NCBI RefSeq assembly: GCF_003202405.1
Contig: NZ_QJHL01000001.1
Location: 1,364,001-1,428,000 of the forward strand
Source of the DNA: Flavobacterium hydrophilum
GTDB taxonomy: Bacteria > Bacteroidota > Bacteroidia > Flavobacteriales > Flavobacteriaceae
DNA length: 64,000 bases
Reading direction: 5' to 3'
The notes beneath the pieces are model-generated. The model saw only the letters and a program-made list of their open reading frames with translations, had not been told where the DNA came from and did no database searches. The position numbers were made by a program, and so were the translations under genes. Positions 42,707 to 52,900 of the stretch are shown here, piece after piece (the stretch's first letter is position 1; every line of letters begins with the position of its first letter).

Positions 42707-45700
42707 ATGAAAAACAAATTTAGCCTTCTGTTGGCTATAGCGGTATTTACATTGCTCAATGTATCCGTTTATGCACAGAGCAAAACAATCAAAGGGGTAG
42801 TTAAAGACGCTTCCGGATTACCTGTACCGGGAGTTAATGTACTTATTAAAGGAGGTCAGAAAGGGGTAAGTACTGATCTGGATGGAAGTTACTCGATTAA
42901 TGCCGCTTCGGGAAATGTTCTTGTTTACAGTTTTATAGGTTTTAAGAAACAGGAAATTACTGTTGGTAATGCAAATGTTTATGATGTAGTACTTAAGGAA
43001 GAAGATAACTCACTTGAAGAAGTAGTTGTTGTAGGTTATGGCGTAAAGAAGAAAAAAGATTTGACAGGATCAATTGTAAGTGTAAGTTCTGAAGTAATAA
43101 ATTCCAGACCTGTTCAAAATGCGGTTCAGGCTATGCAGGGAAAAGCTGCAGGGGTAGATATTTCTTCAAATGAGCGTCCTGGAACTGTAGGGAAAGTTAC
43201 TATTCGTGCGCCTCGTTCTATTTCGGCTTCAAATGCACCTCTTTATGTAGTTGATGGTGTGCCGATAAATGGTAAGCCTTTGTCTGGAGCATTAGGTCAA
43301 AGTATAGCAAATTCCAGTGATTCAAATGCCGGAGGGATCGACTTCTTGAATCCTACTGATATTGAGTCGATAGATGTTTTAAAAGATGCATCCGCGACTG
43401 CTATTTATGGTTCCCGTGGTGCTAATGGAGTTATTATTGTAACTACAAAAAAAGGTAAAAATGGTAAGTTTACTTTAAATTATAACACTGCAGTTACTAC
43501 TGAAGAGATTCATGAAAATGCTCCAATGATGTCAGCTGGAGAATACATTGAGTTTCGTAGATGGTCGAGATATTATGCCGCTCCAACCACAACTCCAAAA
43601 GGCGATGCGCCAACTATTGCTAATGATGCTAATATTTTCTTAGCATCATCTGATCCTTCAGCATGGGCAAATATTTCAAAAGGATGGAGTAAGGATGCTG
43701 GTGGTAATGATGTATGGGATGGTTCTAAAGTAGCAACTACAGACTGGACAAAGTTTGTTACCCGTACAGGAATTACACAACAGCATACTATTGCTGTTAG
43801 TGGAGGAACTGAAAAAATGAAGGGGTATGGTTCTTTTGGTTATACAGGAAGTACAGGAACATTAAAAGGACAAAGTTTTAAACGTTATTCGGGTATTGCG
43901 AATGTGGATATTACTCCGACAAATTGGTTTTCAATGGGGGCTAATCTTAATACAAGTTATAGTCTAAATGAATACGGACAATCTAATATTGGAAGGACGT
44001 CAGTTAATGGTACAACTGGTATATATAATTCGGCACGCCAGAATTTACCTTATGCAGTTCCTTATGACAGTAATGGTAATAGAATTGATTTTCCGGGAGG
44101 AGATAATACAATCAGAACGGTTGTTGATGAAGATAAATATTCTCAGGATCAACGTATAACATTAAGAGCATTTGGTAGTTTTTATGGTCAAATTGACTTA
44201 GGTAAACTTATTCCTGTTTTAGATGGTCTGAAATACAGATTAAATTTTGGGCCAGATATCACTTCTTATCGTGATGGTGCTTATTTAGATGGTAAATCTT
44301 CGGCAACTGGAGGAAAAAGCAGTGCTTCATTAATTAAAGCGCAAACAATTTCTTATACCTTAGATAATTTACTTTTGTATAATAAATCTTTTGGCAAACA
44401 CGATTTAGGCTTGACATTTTTACAGAGTAAAACTGTTTATAATTATGAAGATAGTCAGATGGCTGCAAATGATATTAAAAATCCTGAAAACAAATGGAAT
44501 GCTTTGACTCCGGCGAATGTAACACTTAGCAACTATTCTTCTAGTTTAATCGAATCAGGTTTATTATCATACATGGGCAGGGTTACTTATGGTTATGATG
44601 ATAAATATTTGCTTACAGCGTCTGGACGTTTTGATGGTGCATCACAATTAGCAGAAGGAAACAAATGGGATTTTTTTCCAAGTCTCTCATTAGCCTGGAA
44701 TATCAATAAAGAGAGTTTTTTAAATAATGTTTCCTGGATAGATCAATTAAAACTTAGGGCTGGTTTTGGTATAACTGGTAATGCTTCTGTTAATCCTTAT
44801 GATACACAAACACGATTCACTGGTGTTGTTTACCCGTCAGGTTCTGGATTGGTAAATCATCCAACTTTAGGAAATCCAGATTTAGGATGGGAAAAAACAA
44901 AACAGTTTAACTACGGTATTGATTTCTCTTTTATAAACAGCAGAATAGCTGGATCTTTAGAGTATTACACTAGTAATACAACTGATTTGATATTAAAAGC
45001 AATCATACCTACACCTACAGGTTTTAAGGATACTTTTAAAAATGTAGGAGAAACTAAAGGAAACGGAGTAGAACTTACATTAAATACTATAAATGTAAAA
45101 GCAAAAGATTTTGAGTGGAGCTCAAATTTAAGTGCATCATATCAGGAAAGTGAAGTTGTAAAATTACAAAATGGTGATGATATCTTAAGTACTTTATTTA
45201 TTGGAGAATCACAAAATGTAGTGTATGGTTATCAATCAAATGGAATTTGGAAACCAGAAGATGCTGCAGAAATGGCTAAATTTAATGCTTTTTCTGCAAC
45301 TCCGGTTTTTACATTTGGTAATGCAAGACCGGTTGATCAAAATGGAGATTATAAAATTGATGCTAATAATGATCGTGTAGTAATTGGCAGCACTAATCCA
45401 AAATATATTGGGGGATTAACAAATACTTTTAGATATAAAAATTTTGAACTATCATTCTTCATTTATGGAAAAAGTGGATATATCTTCAATGCTGGGGGCG
45501 AGAATCAAGGTGGTAAAACAAGTCAAAGATCAATCAATTATTACAATGATAATAATACTAATGCCGAATATCAAAAACCAATTTACTCTACAGGTACAGG
45601 AGATCCGTTTTTTACAACTTTGGGTTACGAAGATGGTATGTTCTTAAAAATGAGAAATATTTCTTTCGGGTATAACTTTACTGAAGATATGGCAGCCAAA

Positions 45701-45841
45701 GCAGGAGTTAACAAATTAAGACTTTATTTTCAAATCATGAATCCAGGTATGATTTTAACTAAAACAAAATGGATGGACATGGATACGCAATCAACGGCTT
45801 CTAATAGAGGATTTACTTTAGGTTTAAACGTAGAACTTTAA
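42707..45841 (+). CDS. SusC/RagA-family TonB-linked outer-membrane transporter 2
   Basis: A 1044-residue outer-membrane importer with signal peptide ending SVYAQ, carboxypeptidase-regulatory-like domain (GVVKDASGLPVPGVNVLIKGGQKGVSTDLDGSYSI), TonB-box region (LEEVVVVGYGVKKKKDLTGSIVSV) and plug (AVQAMQGKAAGVDISSNERPGT, APLYVVDGVPING, IESIDVLKDASATAIYGSRGANGVIIVTTKKG). A 22-strand-type barrel ends FTLGLNVEL. The protein clearly differs from SusC1, so the two pairs probably take up different fragment sizes or decorations. Followed after 24 bases by susD2. Confidence 0.95.
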   Translation: MKNKFSLLLAIAVFTLLNVSVYAQSKTIKGVVKDASGLPVPGVNVLIKGGQKGVSTDLDGSYSINAASGNVLVYSFIGFKKQEITVGNANVYDVVLKEEDNSLEEVVVVGYGVKKKKDLTGSIVSVSSEVINSRPVQNAVQAMQGKAAGVDISSNERPGTVGKVTIRAPRSISASNAPLYVVDGVPINGKPLSGALGQSIANSSDSNAGGIDFLNPTDIESIDVLKDASATAIYGSRGANGVIIVTTKKGKNGKFTLNYNTAVTTEEIHENAPMMSAGEYIEFRRWSRYYAAPTTTPKGDAPTIANDANIFLASSDPSAWANISKGWSKDAGGNDVWDGSKVATTDWTKFVTRTGITQQHTIAVSGGTEKMKGYGSFGYTGSTGTLKGQSFKRYSGIANVDITPTNWFSMGANLNTSYSLNEYGQSNIGRTSVNGTTGIYNSARQNLPYAVPYDSNGNRIDFPGGDNTIRTVVDEDKYSQDQRITLRAFGSFYGQIDLGKLIPVLDGLKYRLNFGPDITSYRDGAYLDGKSSATGGKSSASLIKAQTISYTLDNLLLYNKSFGKHDLGLTFLQSKTVYNYEDSQMAANDIKNPENKWNALTPANVTLSNYSSSLIESGLLSYMGRVTYGYDDKYLLTASGRFDGASQLAEGNKWDFFPSLSLAWNINKESFLNNVSWIDQLKLRAGFGITGNASVNPYDTQTRFTGVVYPSGSGLVNHPTLGNPDLGWEKTKQFNYGIDFSFINSRIAGSLEYYTSNTTDLILKAIIPTPTGFKDTFKNVGETKGNGVELTLNTINVKAKDFEWSSNLSASYQESEVVKLQNGDDILSTLFIGESQNVVYGYQSNGIWKPEDAAEMAKFNAFSATPVFTFGNARPVDQNGDYKIDANNDRVVIGSTNPKYIGGLTNTFRYKNFELSFFIYGKSGYIFNAGGENQGGKTSQRSINYYNDNNTNAEYQKPIYSTGTGDPFFTTLGYEDGMFLKMRNISFGYNFTEDMAAKAGVNKLRLYFQIMNPGMILTKTKWMDMDTQSTASNRGFTLGLNVEL

Positions 45842-45865
45842 CATTAAAATTTAATAATGATAATT

Positions 45866-47815
45866 ATGAAAAAATATAAAACACTATATGTTAATTTGAT
45901 GTTGGTTGTTGCATTAGGACTCAGCAGTTCTTGCAGTGATGATTTTCTGGACGAAAAGTTAACAACAGAATACAACAGTGAGTATTTCAAAACGGAAGCC
46001 GGAATTCAGGCTTTAGCAATTGGAACCTATTATCAGGTTTTTGCTTTAGAATTTGCAGGTGAAGTACCTTTAACTGCAAGAGAATCAGGTACTGATGAGT
46101 TTCAGGCTGGTAGTGATTCATCAAATTACATTTGGAATTCTTATGCATCTGGATTTGGTTCTTTTATAACGATAACTAACGCAAACACTGTTGTTGCCAA
46201 CACTAATTGGGATAATTTATATGTTGGAATTGGAAATGCCAACCAATTAATAGCATCTGCTACAGCAATCGTTTCAACAAATAATGCTATAAAAAAGACT
46301 GCTTTAGGCGAAGGCTATTTTATGAGAGCATTCAATTATTTAAAATTAGTAAGCCAGTATGGAGGAGTTCCATTAAAATTAGAAGTTAGCTCTACTGCAG
46401 AGACAGAATTTAAAAGAGCAACTGCAGAGCAGGTTTTTACACAAATAATAAGCGATTTTACACAAGCGTACGACTTGCTTGATAATGCTGGAGGATCTGC
46501 AAAAATTACAAAAGATGCAGCTGCTCATTATTTAGCAAAAACTTATTTAGCTCGTGCAAGTGAAATAAACGATACTTGGAATTCAGCAACAAAAACGGCT
46601 GATTTGCAAAAAGTGGTTACTTTGTCAGACGAGGTTATTGCCCGTCATCCTTTAGCGCCTAACTTTGCTAATTTATGGAGTTTTACTGTTGCTGATGGAG
46701 CTAATGAAAAATTGTCAGAAGTAATATTAGCAGGTCAGTTTAATTCAAGTTTATTAAATACAGGTTCTAATCAGCAGCATTTGTATTTCCTTTCTGTTTA
46801 CGATCAATTGCCATATATGCAGCGTAATGTTGCTGGAGGAAGACCATTTAGCCGTTTGGCTCCAACATATTTTGCTTACGATGTATTTGATAAGGTTAAT
46901 GATTCGCGTCTTTGGAAAAGTTTTCAAACAAAACTTAATGTTAATAAAGCATCGGGTAAATATGTAAATGGAGATTTGGGGGTTATGTATTTATTAAATG
47001 CAGAAACTGATACTCGTTTTGCAAAAAGTAGAAATAATGATGTTATAATTAATCCAAAAACTGGAAAAACAATTCCTACTGTAATAGCAGCTTATGCCGC
47101 AGATAAGATTGGATTCTCGGCTGATTTACATAGGTATTTTGCATCTTTAAGTAAATATTTAGATGGTTCTAGAATTGATTTAACAAATACTAGAGGATCG
47201 AGAGATATAATTTTGGCTCGTTCTGCAGAAACATATTTAATGGCAGCAGAAGCGAAAGTTCGTTTAGCAAAAGCAGGCGCGGCTTCATTTAGTGATGCAT
47301 TACCCTATATTAATGCTGTTCGTGACAGAGCAACTTTCAAGACTGGTGAAAATCGTGCAGCCTATGTGGATGGTCTAGCGGGATGGACAGTATCAGGACA
47401 AAATAACGTGCCTTCTTCTTACATAGGTGAAAACTCTTATTATGAGTCTAATAATATTGCTACTCCTACAACTGCTCCTACAATTTTAACGATTAGTAGT
47501 ATTACGGTATTACCTGCAGAAGATCAGGCGGTAATTACAAAATTGGGCTATAGTAGTGATTATGACAAAATGTTGTGCTTAGTATTAAATGAACGCACAA
47601 GAGAGCTTTGTGGTGAGTTTCATAGATGGGGGGATTTGAGTAGAACCAAAACTTTAGTAGCCAGAGCTAAGGCTTATAATCCGGAAGCTTCTCCAAATAT
47701 TAAAGAAACCCATGTTTTGCGTCCTATTCCTCAAACTTTCTTAGATGGAATTACTGCTAACGGAGTTCGTTTGACTGCTGCTGAAAAACAAGCAATGCAA
47801 AATCCTGGTTATTAA
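45866..47815 (+). CDS. SusD/RagB-family nutrient-binding lipoprotein 2
   Basis: A 649-residue surface lipoprotein from the ATG at 45866; an ATG nine bases earlier is less typical. The lipobox reads LGLSSSC followed by SDDFLDEKL. SusD text is seen in GIQALAIGTYYQVF, GEGYFMRAFNYLKLVSQYGGVPLKLE, AAAHYLAKTYLARASE, DIILARSAETYLMAAEAKVRLAKAG, LVLNERTRELCGEFHRWGDLSRTKTL and ETHVLRPIPQTFLDGI. It is longer than SusD1 by about 135 residues, with an insertion between the late helices. It pairs with SusC2 and ends at a strong terminator. Confidence 0.94.
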   Translation: MKKYKTLYVNLMLVVALGLSSSCSDDFLDEKLTTEYNSEYFKTEAGIQALAIGTYYQVFALEFAGEVPLTARESGTDEFQAGSDSSNYIWNSYASGFGSFITITNANTVVANTNWDNLYVGIGNANQLIASATAIVSTNNAIKKTALGEGYFMRAFNYLKLVSQYGGVPLKLEVSSTAETEFKRATAEQVFTQIISDFTQAYDLLDNAGGSAKITKDAAAHYLAKTYLARASEINDTWNSATKTADLQKVVTLSDEVIARHPLAPNFANLWSFTVADGANEKLSEVILAGQFNSSLLNTGSNQQHLYFLSVYDQLPYMQRNVAGGRPFSRLAPTYFAYDVFDKVNDSRLWKSFQTKLNVNKASGKYVNGDLGVMYLLNAETDTRFAKSRNNDVIINPKTGKTIPTVIAAYAADKIGFSADLHRYFASLSKYLDGSRIDLTNTRGSRDIILARSAETYLMAAEAKVRLAKAGAASFSDALPYINAVRDRATFKTGENRAAYVDGLAGWTVSGQNNVPSSYIGENSYYESNNIATPTTAPTILTISSITVLPAEDQAVITKLGYSSDYDKMLCLVLNERTRELCGEFHRWGDLSRTKTLVARAKAYNPEASPNIKETHVLRPIPQTFLDGITANGVRLTAAEKQAMQNPGY

Positions 47816-47838
47816 TACATTTATAAATTTTGTTTTTC

Positions 47839-47869
47839 TAAACCGTCTCTTTTTGAGACGGTTTTTTTA
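47839..47869 (+). terminator. Intrinsic terminator after susD2
   Basis: A 9-bp stem (AACCGTCTC / GAGACGGTT) with a T-loop, then T7, 25 bases after the susD2 stop. It separates susC2/D2 from the next promoter module. Confidence 0.88.
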
Positions 47870-47877
47870 TTCACAAG

Positions 47878-47922
47878 CAGGTTACAACAGGATTGTTATC
47901 ATTGATTGAATAAATAAATTTG
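47878..47922 (+). promoter_or_regulatory. PUL promoter module G, orphan (candidate small RNA)
   Basis: CAGGTTACAA then CAGGATT (47878-47894), 20 bases, TAAATTTG at 47915-47922. It has the same geometry as the modules in front of PUL genes, but no gene follows before an intrinsic terminator at 47998-48028 and module D at 48046. Confidence 0.72.
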
Positions 47923-47926
47923 AACA

Positions 47927-48028
47927 TTAAATCTTTCAAAAAGATAGTTTGGGAATTTAATGGTAATTGATAAAAAAAATTAAGTGGTTTTAATTTTAAA
48001 GGGCATAACATAGTTTTGCCCTTTTTTT
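47927..48028 (+). ncRNA. Candidate PUL-embedded small RNA, about 100 nt
   Basis: Module G has a full -7 element ending at 47922, which predicts a transcript start near 47927. The transcript would contain a 5-prime hairpin (ATCTTT-caa-AAAGAT, 47930-47944), an A/U-rich middle, and a rho-independent terminator (AAAGGGCA / TGCCCTTT, then T7 ending at 48028). The only frame with ATG codes for seven residues (MVIDKKN), so it is probably non-coding. Small RNAs inside or next to PULs that tune sus genes are known in Bacteroides. The existence of this one is inferred from promoter and terminator alone. Confidence 0.55.
47998..48028 (+). terminator. Terminator of the candidate small RNA
   Basis: The stem AAAGGGCA (47998-48005) / TGCCCTTT (48017-48024) with a loop of about 11 nt runs into T7. 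No coding sequence ends nearby apart from susD2, which already has its own terminator 150 bases upstream. Confidence 0.75.
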
Positions 48029-48045
48029 GTTTATAGATTTGATAA

Positions 48046-48090
48046 CAGGGAAGCACAGGATAGCTATATACTTTTAGTCTTTTACTTTTA
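48046..48090 (+). promoter_or_regulatory. PUL promoter module D (acetylesterase gene)
   Basis: CAGGGAAGCA then CAGGATA (48046-48062), 20 bases, TACTTTTA at 48083-48090. Leader of about 22 nt to the ATG at 48117. The first half-site is the weakest in the set. Confidence 0.65.
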
Positions 48091-48116
48091 AGTTTCTAAT
48101 ATTAAATTTTAAGTCC

Positions 48117-49628
48117 ATGAATTCCATAAAAAATCTGTTTTTATTTTTTATTTTTTTTAGCGTTTCATTTTCCATCAAAGCTCAGGTTAAACTACCTGCT
48201 TTGGTAAGTGATAATATGGTTTTGCAGCAAAATACAAAAGTTAATTTATGGGGATGGGCATCTCCAAACGAAAAAATAAACATTCAGTTAGGATGGCAAA
48301 ATTCATCAATCGAAGTTGTTGCGAACTCAACAGGAGACTGGAAAGTAGGCGTAGATACTCCGCAAGGAAGCGAAAAAGCATATTCAATAAACATTAACGC
48401 TTCTAACAAAATTGTACTCAATAATATTCTGATTGGAGAAGTATGGATTTGTTCCGGTCAGTCGAATATGTATTTTCCTGTCGGAAAGGAAGAAGGTACA
48501 TGGAAAACCGGGGTTAAAAATTATGAAGAAGAAATCGTAAATGCCAATTTTCCAAATATCAGATTGTTTACAGTTCTAACTAATGCTTCTCCGAAACCGC
48601 TTGACGATGTTACCGGAAGATGGGCTGCATGTTCGCCTGAAACAATAAAAACGTTTTCGGCAGTAGCTTATTTTTACGGAAGAGATTTATATAAGAAATT
48701 AAATGTTCCAATTGGTTTAATTTCCACTTCATGGGGCGGGACAAAAGCCGAGGCCTGGACTTCTCAAAATGTTCTGGAAGAAAATCCGGATTTTTTAACC
48801 ATTTTAGAAGAAGATGCTAAAAACGAAAAAACATATCAGGAGAAGCTGGAAAGCTATTATCTAAATTTAAAAAATGAAAAATTGGCTAATAACAACGCTT
48901 TAAAAACAGAACTTAAAAAGCCTAAAAAAGAAGCCAATAAAACTTCGTATGTACTTTATAATGCAATGTTGCATCCTTTGATTAATTACACTATGAAAGG
49001 CGTAATCTGGTATCAGGGAGAAAGTAATTCCGGTAAAGCACAATTATATCAAACCTTATTTCCGGCTATGGTAAAAAATTGGCGTGATGACTGGAAACAA
49101 GGTGATTTTCCTTTTTATTATGTACAAATTACACCTCATAAAGGGCAGACACCTGAAATCAGGGAAGCTCAATTATTATCACTAAAAACAATACCAAACA
49201 GTGGAATGGCTGTTACAACAGATGTAGGGGATACAAACAACATCCATCCAATTAACAAACAAACCGTTGGTCACAGGCTGGCATTAATAGCTTTGGCAAA
49301 AACGTACAAAGAAGATAAATTGGTATATTCAGGACCTATATATAATCATATGAAAATCAAAAAAGACAAAATTCAGTTATTTTTTGATCATGCTGATTCA
49401 GGTTTCAAAAAAACAAATGAAAATTTAAAAGAATTTGAAATTGCAGGAGATGATAAAACCTATTATCCGGCTGTTGCTAAAATAGATGGAAAGACAATAG
49501 TGGTTTCTTCTGATAAGGTAAAAAATCCAAAATCAGTCCGTTTTGCATGGAAAGCTGTGCCGGAACCTAATTTATTTAATGCTGAAAATTTACCGGCATC
49601 TCCCTTTCGTACTGACCTGAATAATTAA
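48117..49628 (+). CDS. Sialate O-acetylesterase-like carbohydrate esterase
   Basis: A 503-residue exported SGNH-type esterase. A signal peptide (ending SIKAQ) and an N-terminal beta-domain (LPALVSDNMVLQQNTKVNLWGWASPNEKINIQLGW) precede the catalytic part. GEVWICSGQSNMYFPVG carries the nucleophile Ser, GLISTSWGGTKAEAW the Gly block and MKGVIWYQGESN the Asn block. DVGDTNNIHPINKQTVGHRLALIAL carries the catalytic Asp/His pair. In this locus it most likely removes acetyl groups from galacturonate in rhamnogalacturonan rather than from sialic acid. It is monocistronic, between module D and a strong hairpin. Confidence 0.9.
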   Translation: MNSIKNLFLFFIFFSVSFSIKAQVKLPALVSDNMVLQQNTKVNLWGWASPNEKINIQLGWQNSSIEVVANSTGDWKVGVDTPQGSEKAYSININASNKIVLNNILIGEVWICSGQSNMYFPVGKEEGTWKTGVKNYEEEIVNANFPNIRLFTVLTNASPKPLDDVTGRWAACSPETIKTFSAVAYFYGRDLYKKLNVPIGLISTSWGGTKAEAWTSQNVLEENPDFLTILEEDAKNEKTYQEKLESYYLNLKNEKLANNNALKTELKKPKKEANKTSYVLYNAMLHPLINYTMKGVIWYQGESNSGKAQLYQTLFPAMVKNWRDDWKQGDFPFYYVQITPHKGQTPEIREAQLLSLKTIPNSGMAVTTDVGDTNNIHPINKQTVGHRLALIALAKTYKEDKLVYSGPIYNHMKIKKDKIQLFFDHADSGFKKTNENLKEFEIAGDDKTYYPAVAKIDGKTIVVSSDKVKNPKSVRFAWKAVPEPNLFNAENLPASPFRTDLNN

Positions 49629-49661
49629 AATTCGATGTCATATTATATTTGAAATTATTTC

Positions 49662-49708
49662 ATTCCCGGTTTATCTCTAGTTGAGAATAAACCGGGAATT
49701 TATTTTTA
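49662..49708 (+). terminator. Hairpin terminator after the acetylesterase gene
   Basis: A 13-bp perfect stem (ATTCCCGGTTTAT / ATAAACCGGGAAT), extended inward by TCTC/GAGA, then a T-rich tail. The remainder of the 312-bp gap 49629-49940 is AT-rich until promoter module E. Confidence 0.75.
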
Positions 49709-49868
49709 TAAAAACTGTTTCAATTGGTAATAGATTAAGAATTAAATAAGTGATAATTTATTTTTATAACAAAATAAATGCTTAAAATTTATTTAATTGA
49801 TTTTCAGTTAATTAATTGTTTTTTATTGGAGTTGATAAGGCGTAAAAATCTAATTTACAGAAAATTAG

Positions 49869-49913
49869 CAGGTTACAGCAGGATGGTGTTAAAGAATTAT
49901 CCAGATAATTTTA
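49869..49913 (+). promoter_or_regulatory. PUL promoter module E (PL11 lyase gene)
   Basis: CAGGTTACAG then CAGGATG (49869-49885), 20 bases, TAATTTTA at 49906-49913. Leader of about 23 nt to the ATG at 49941. Confidence 0.7.
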
Positions 49914-49940
49914 GTAGTACTAACCTTTTAACCACCAATT

Positions 49941-52900
49941 ATGAAAAAACAAATACTTTTTGAATCTGCTCGGATTCATCTTCGGAATAATTTTTATAAA
50001 ATTATTCTTTTTACAATTTTTAATCTTTTAATAAGTCACAATTCTTTTTCTCAAAATTGGAATATCTTGGGCAACGAATCTCAGGTATCTGCTGTTGCCT
50101 CAAGCTATACTTCTATTGCAGTTTTAAATGATGTTCCTTATGTAGTTCTTAGAGAAGGAACCGGACCTGTAGTTAAAGTAAAAAAAAGAAATACTGTCAC
50201 AGGAAATTGGGAACAAGTAGGTAACGATATTGGAGCGAATCTTAATTTTTCCAGAATAATACTGGACAAAACAAACCGCTTTTATGTTACTTACGTGGAT
50301 GCCGCAAATGGTAATAAACTGGCGTTGAAAATATATAATCCGCTCACAGATGCTTGGGAACCATTGAATAACGACACTGGTAATCTTTACGTTTCGACTG
50401 GATCAGTTACAAATACTAGTGTTTCGGGATTAAATTCTACACCACGCAGTTCTTTGGCATTCGATTCAGATAATACGCCTTATATTGCTTTTGGTGATGG
50501 CGCAAACCTAAATCCCTATGTGAAAAAATTTGATGGTAATTCCTGGGTTACAGTTGGTGGTGGTGCAGTGAACTCTTCAGTAGCTGCTTTTGGTGTAAGT
50601 CTGGTTATTGACGAGGCAGATATACCTTGGCTGGTGTTTTGCAGTTCGGCTTTGGCTAGCGCAGGAACCGGAACAATGTCTCTTTATAAATTAAATGCCG
50701 GTGCTTGGACTAATAGTCCTAATATTATTCCTGCTTCTCCTGTTACTGGTGGTGTTCGTCATACGAGTATGGCTCTTAGTTCTACAAATAATTTGGTAAT
50801 TGTATATTTTGATGCTACTCCAAGTCCACCGGGCCCTGCAGGTAACAATCGAGCTACAGCAATTGAGTATAGTAAAAATGCTGCAACTCCTGTCTGGAGC
50901 GCTATTACAAGATTAGGTTCAAGAGATTCTCCAAATTTAAGTTTAATCAAGGATGTTTCAAACAATCTTTATTGCTCTTTTATTGATAATATAGACAAAA
51001 ACACTCCAACATATTCTGCCCGTGTGTTTAAACAGGCTACTGGTGAAACTGCATGGACAGAAATGAAAGATCCGACAGTAATTAGAGGTATTGATGAACC
51101 TGCTGGTAATTTAACTATTGCTGCAGGAAGCCAATACCCGTTTGTAGTTTATACAAAAGCAAATACAGGTGGTATTGTAACACCTATTGTTAGAACCTAT
51201 GTCCCGGCTCCTCCGCCGGCAACACTTACTACAAATACGGTTACAAATTTGACAGCAATTACAGCAGAAGCAGGAGGAGATATTACCTCAGATGGAGGAA
51301 CTGTAATTACAGAAAGAGGTATCGTTTATAGTACAAGCAGTAATCCAACCGTAGCTAATACTAAAATTATAGCAGCTACCGGTGGAACAGGCAATTTTTC
51401 AGTAACCATTCCTGGCCTTACACCGGCAACTTTGTATTATGTTAGAGCCTATGCAATAAATGGTGGCACTACTTATGGACAAAATGTTAGGTTTAATACG
51501 CTGGCTCTGCCTGATGCGGTAGTGAATACGCCAAAACAGGTAGAATTTTTGAACCGTGGTGTAGTTGCCTTGCGTAAATCGACCAATGAAGTTTTTATCA
51601 GTTGGAGATTGTTAGGTAATGATCCTGCAAATGTTGCTTTTAATGTTTACAGGGATAATGTAAAAATCAATTCGGCTCCTATTACAACTTCGACAAACTA
51701 TATCGATAATATTACAACAAATGGAAGCTACACAATAAAAACAGTTGTTGGTGGTACTGAAGGTGCTGTATCGGCTCCTGTTTCGGTATGGGCGAATAAC
51801 CAATTATCAATTCCATTGCAAATTCCTCCTGGAGGAAATATTCAAATTCCTTCTGGAGGAACTGTTCCTGATGCTGGTACAGCGTATACGTATACCGCAA
51901 ATGATGCCAGTGTTGGTGATGTTGATGGTGACGGAGAATATGAAATTTTCTTAAAATGGGATCCTACATTATTGAATCATAACGGAGGAGGTTTTTCGGG
52001 AGAACAAATTTTCGATTGTTATAAAATGAACGGTACTTTACTTTGGCGTATCAATTTAGGTAAAAACGTAAATGCAGGTCCGCATTTCAATCAATTTATG
52101 GTGTATGATTTTGATGGAGACGGAAAAGCTGAAATAATTTTAAAAACAGCCGACGGAACTATTGATGGAACTGGAACAGTGATTGGTAATGCTACTGTTG
52201 ATCACCGAAATTCAGGAGGATGGGTACAGGCAGGTCCTGAATTTTTGACTGTTTTCAATGGTCTGACAGGAGCAGCTATGGCAACAGTTGCTTATCAGCC
52301 GGCAAGGGCAAATACAGCAGATTGGGGAGATACGTACGGAAATCGTCAGGATCGTTTTGTTTCTGCCGTGGCGTATTTAGATGGCGCACGTCCAAGTCTT
52401 ATTGTGGGGCGTGGTTATTATGATAAACTGATGCGAGCTGCTTATGACTGGCGCGATGGACAATTAACGCTTCGTTGGATTTTCGATAGTAAAGACGCGA
52501 GTGATCCTGCCAATAATGCATTTTCAAGTCAGGGAAATCATCAGATGACTATTGGTGATGTGGATGGTGACGGAAAAGATGAAATCATCAACGGTTCCAG
52601 TGCTATTAATGATGATGGAAAACGTCTTTGGACTTACGGTCAGGGTCATGGAGATGCGCTTCACATGTCGGATATGGATCCCGATCGACCAGGTCAGGAA
52701 ATCTGGCAGTGCCTGGAATCAGAAGGCCAATATAGCCCTTATGGCATCAGACTTAACGATGCCAAAACCGGTAAAATGATTTTTGGAGCGGTAACTACAG
52801 GAGATGTCGGTCGTGCTCTGGCAGCAGATATCGATCCAAACCACAGAGGTTACGAAATGTGGAGTTCTTCCGGAAACTTGTACAATGTTCAGGATGGTCA

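Noticed and set aside
47871..48056. Minus-strand frame of 61 residues over the small-RNA region
   Set aside because: It overlaps the promoter modules and terminators on the plus strand and ends inside repeat-like control DNA. No protein pattern.
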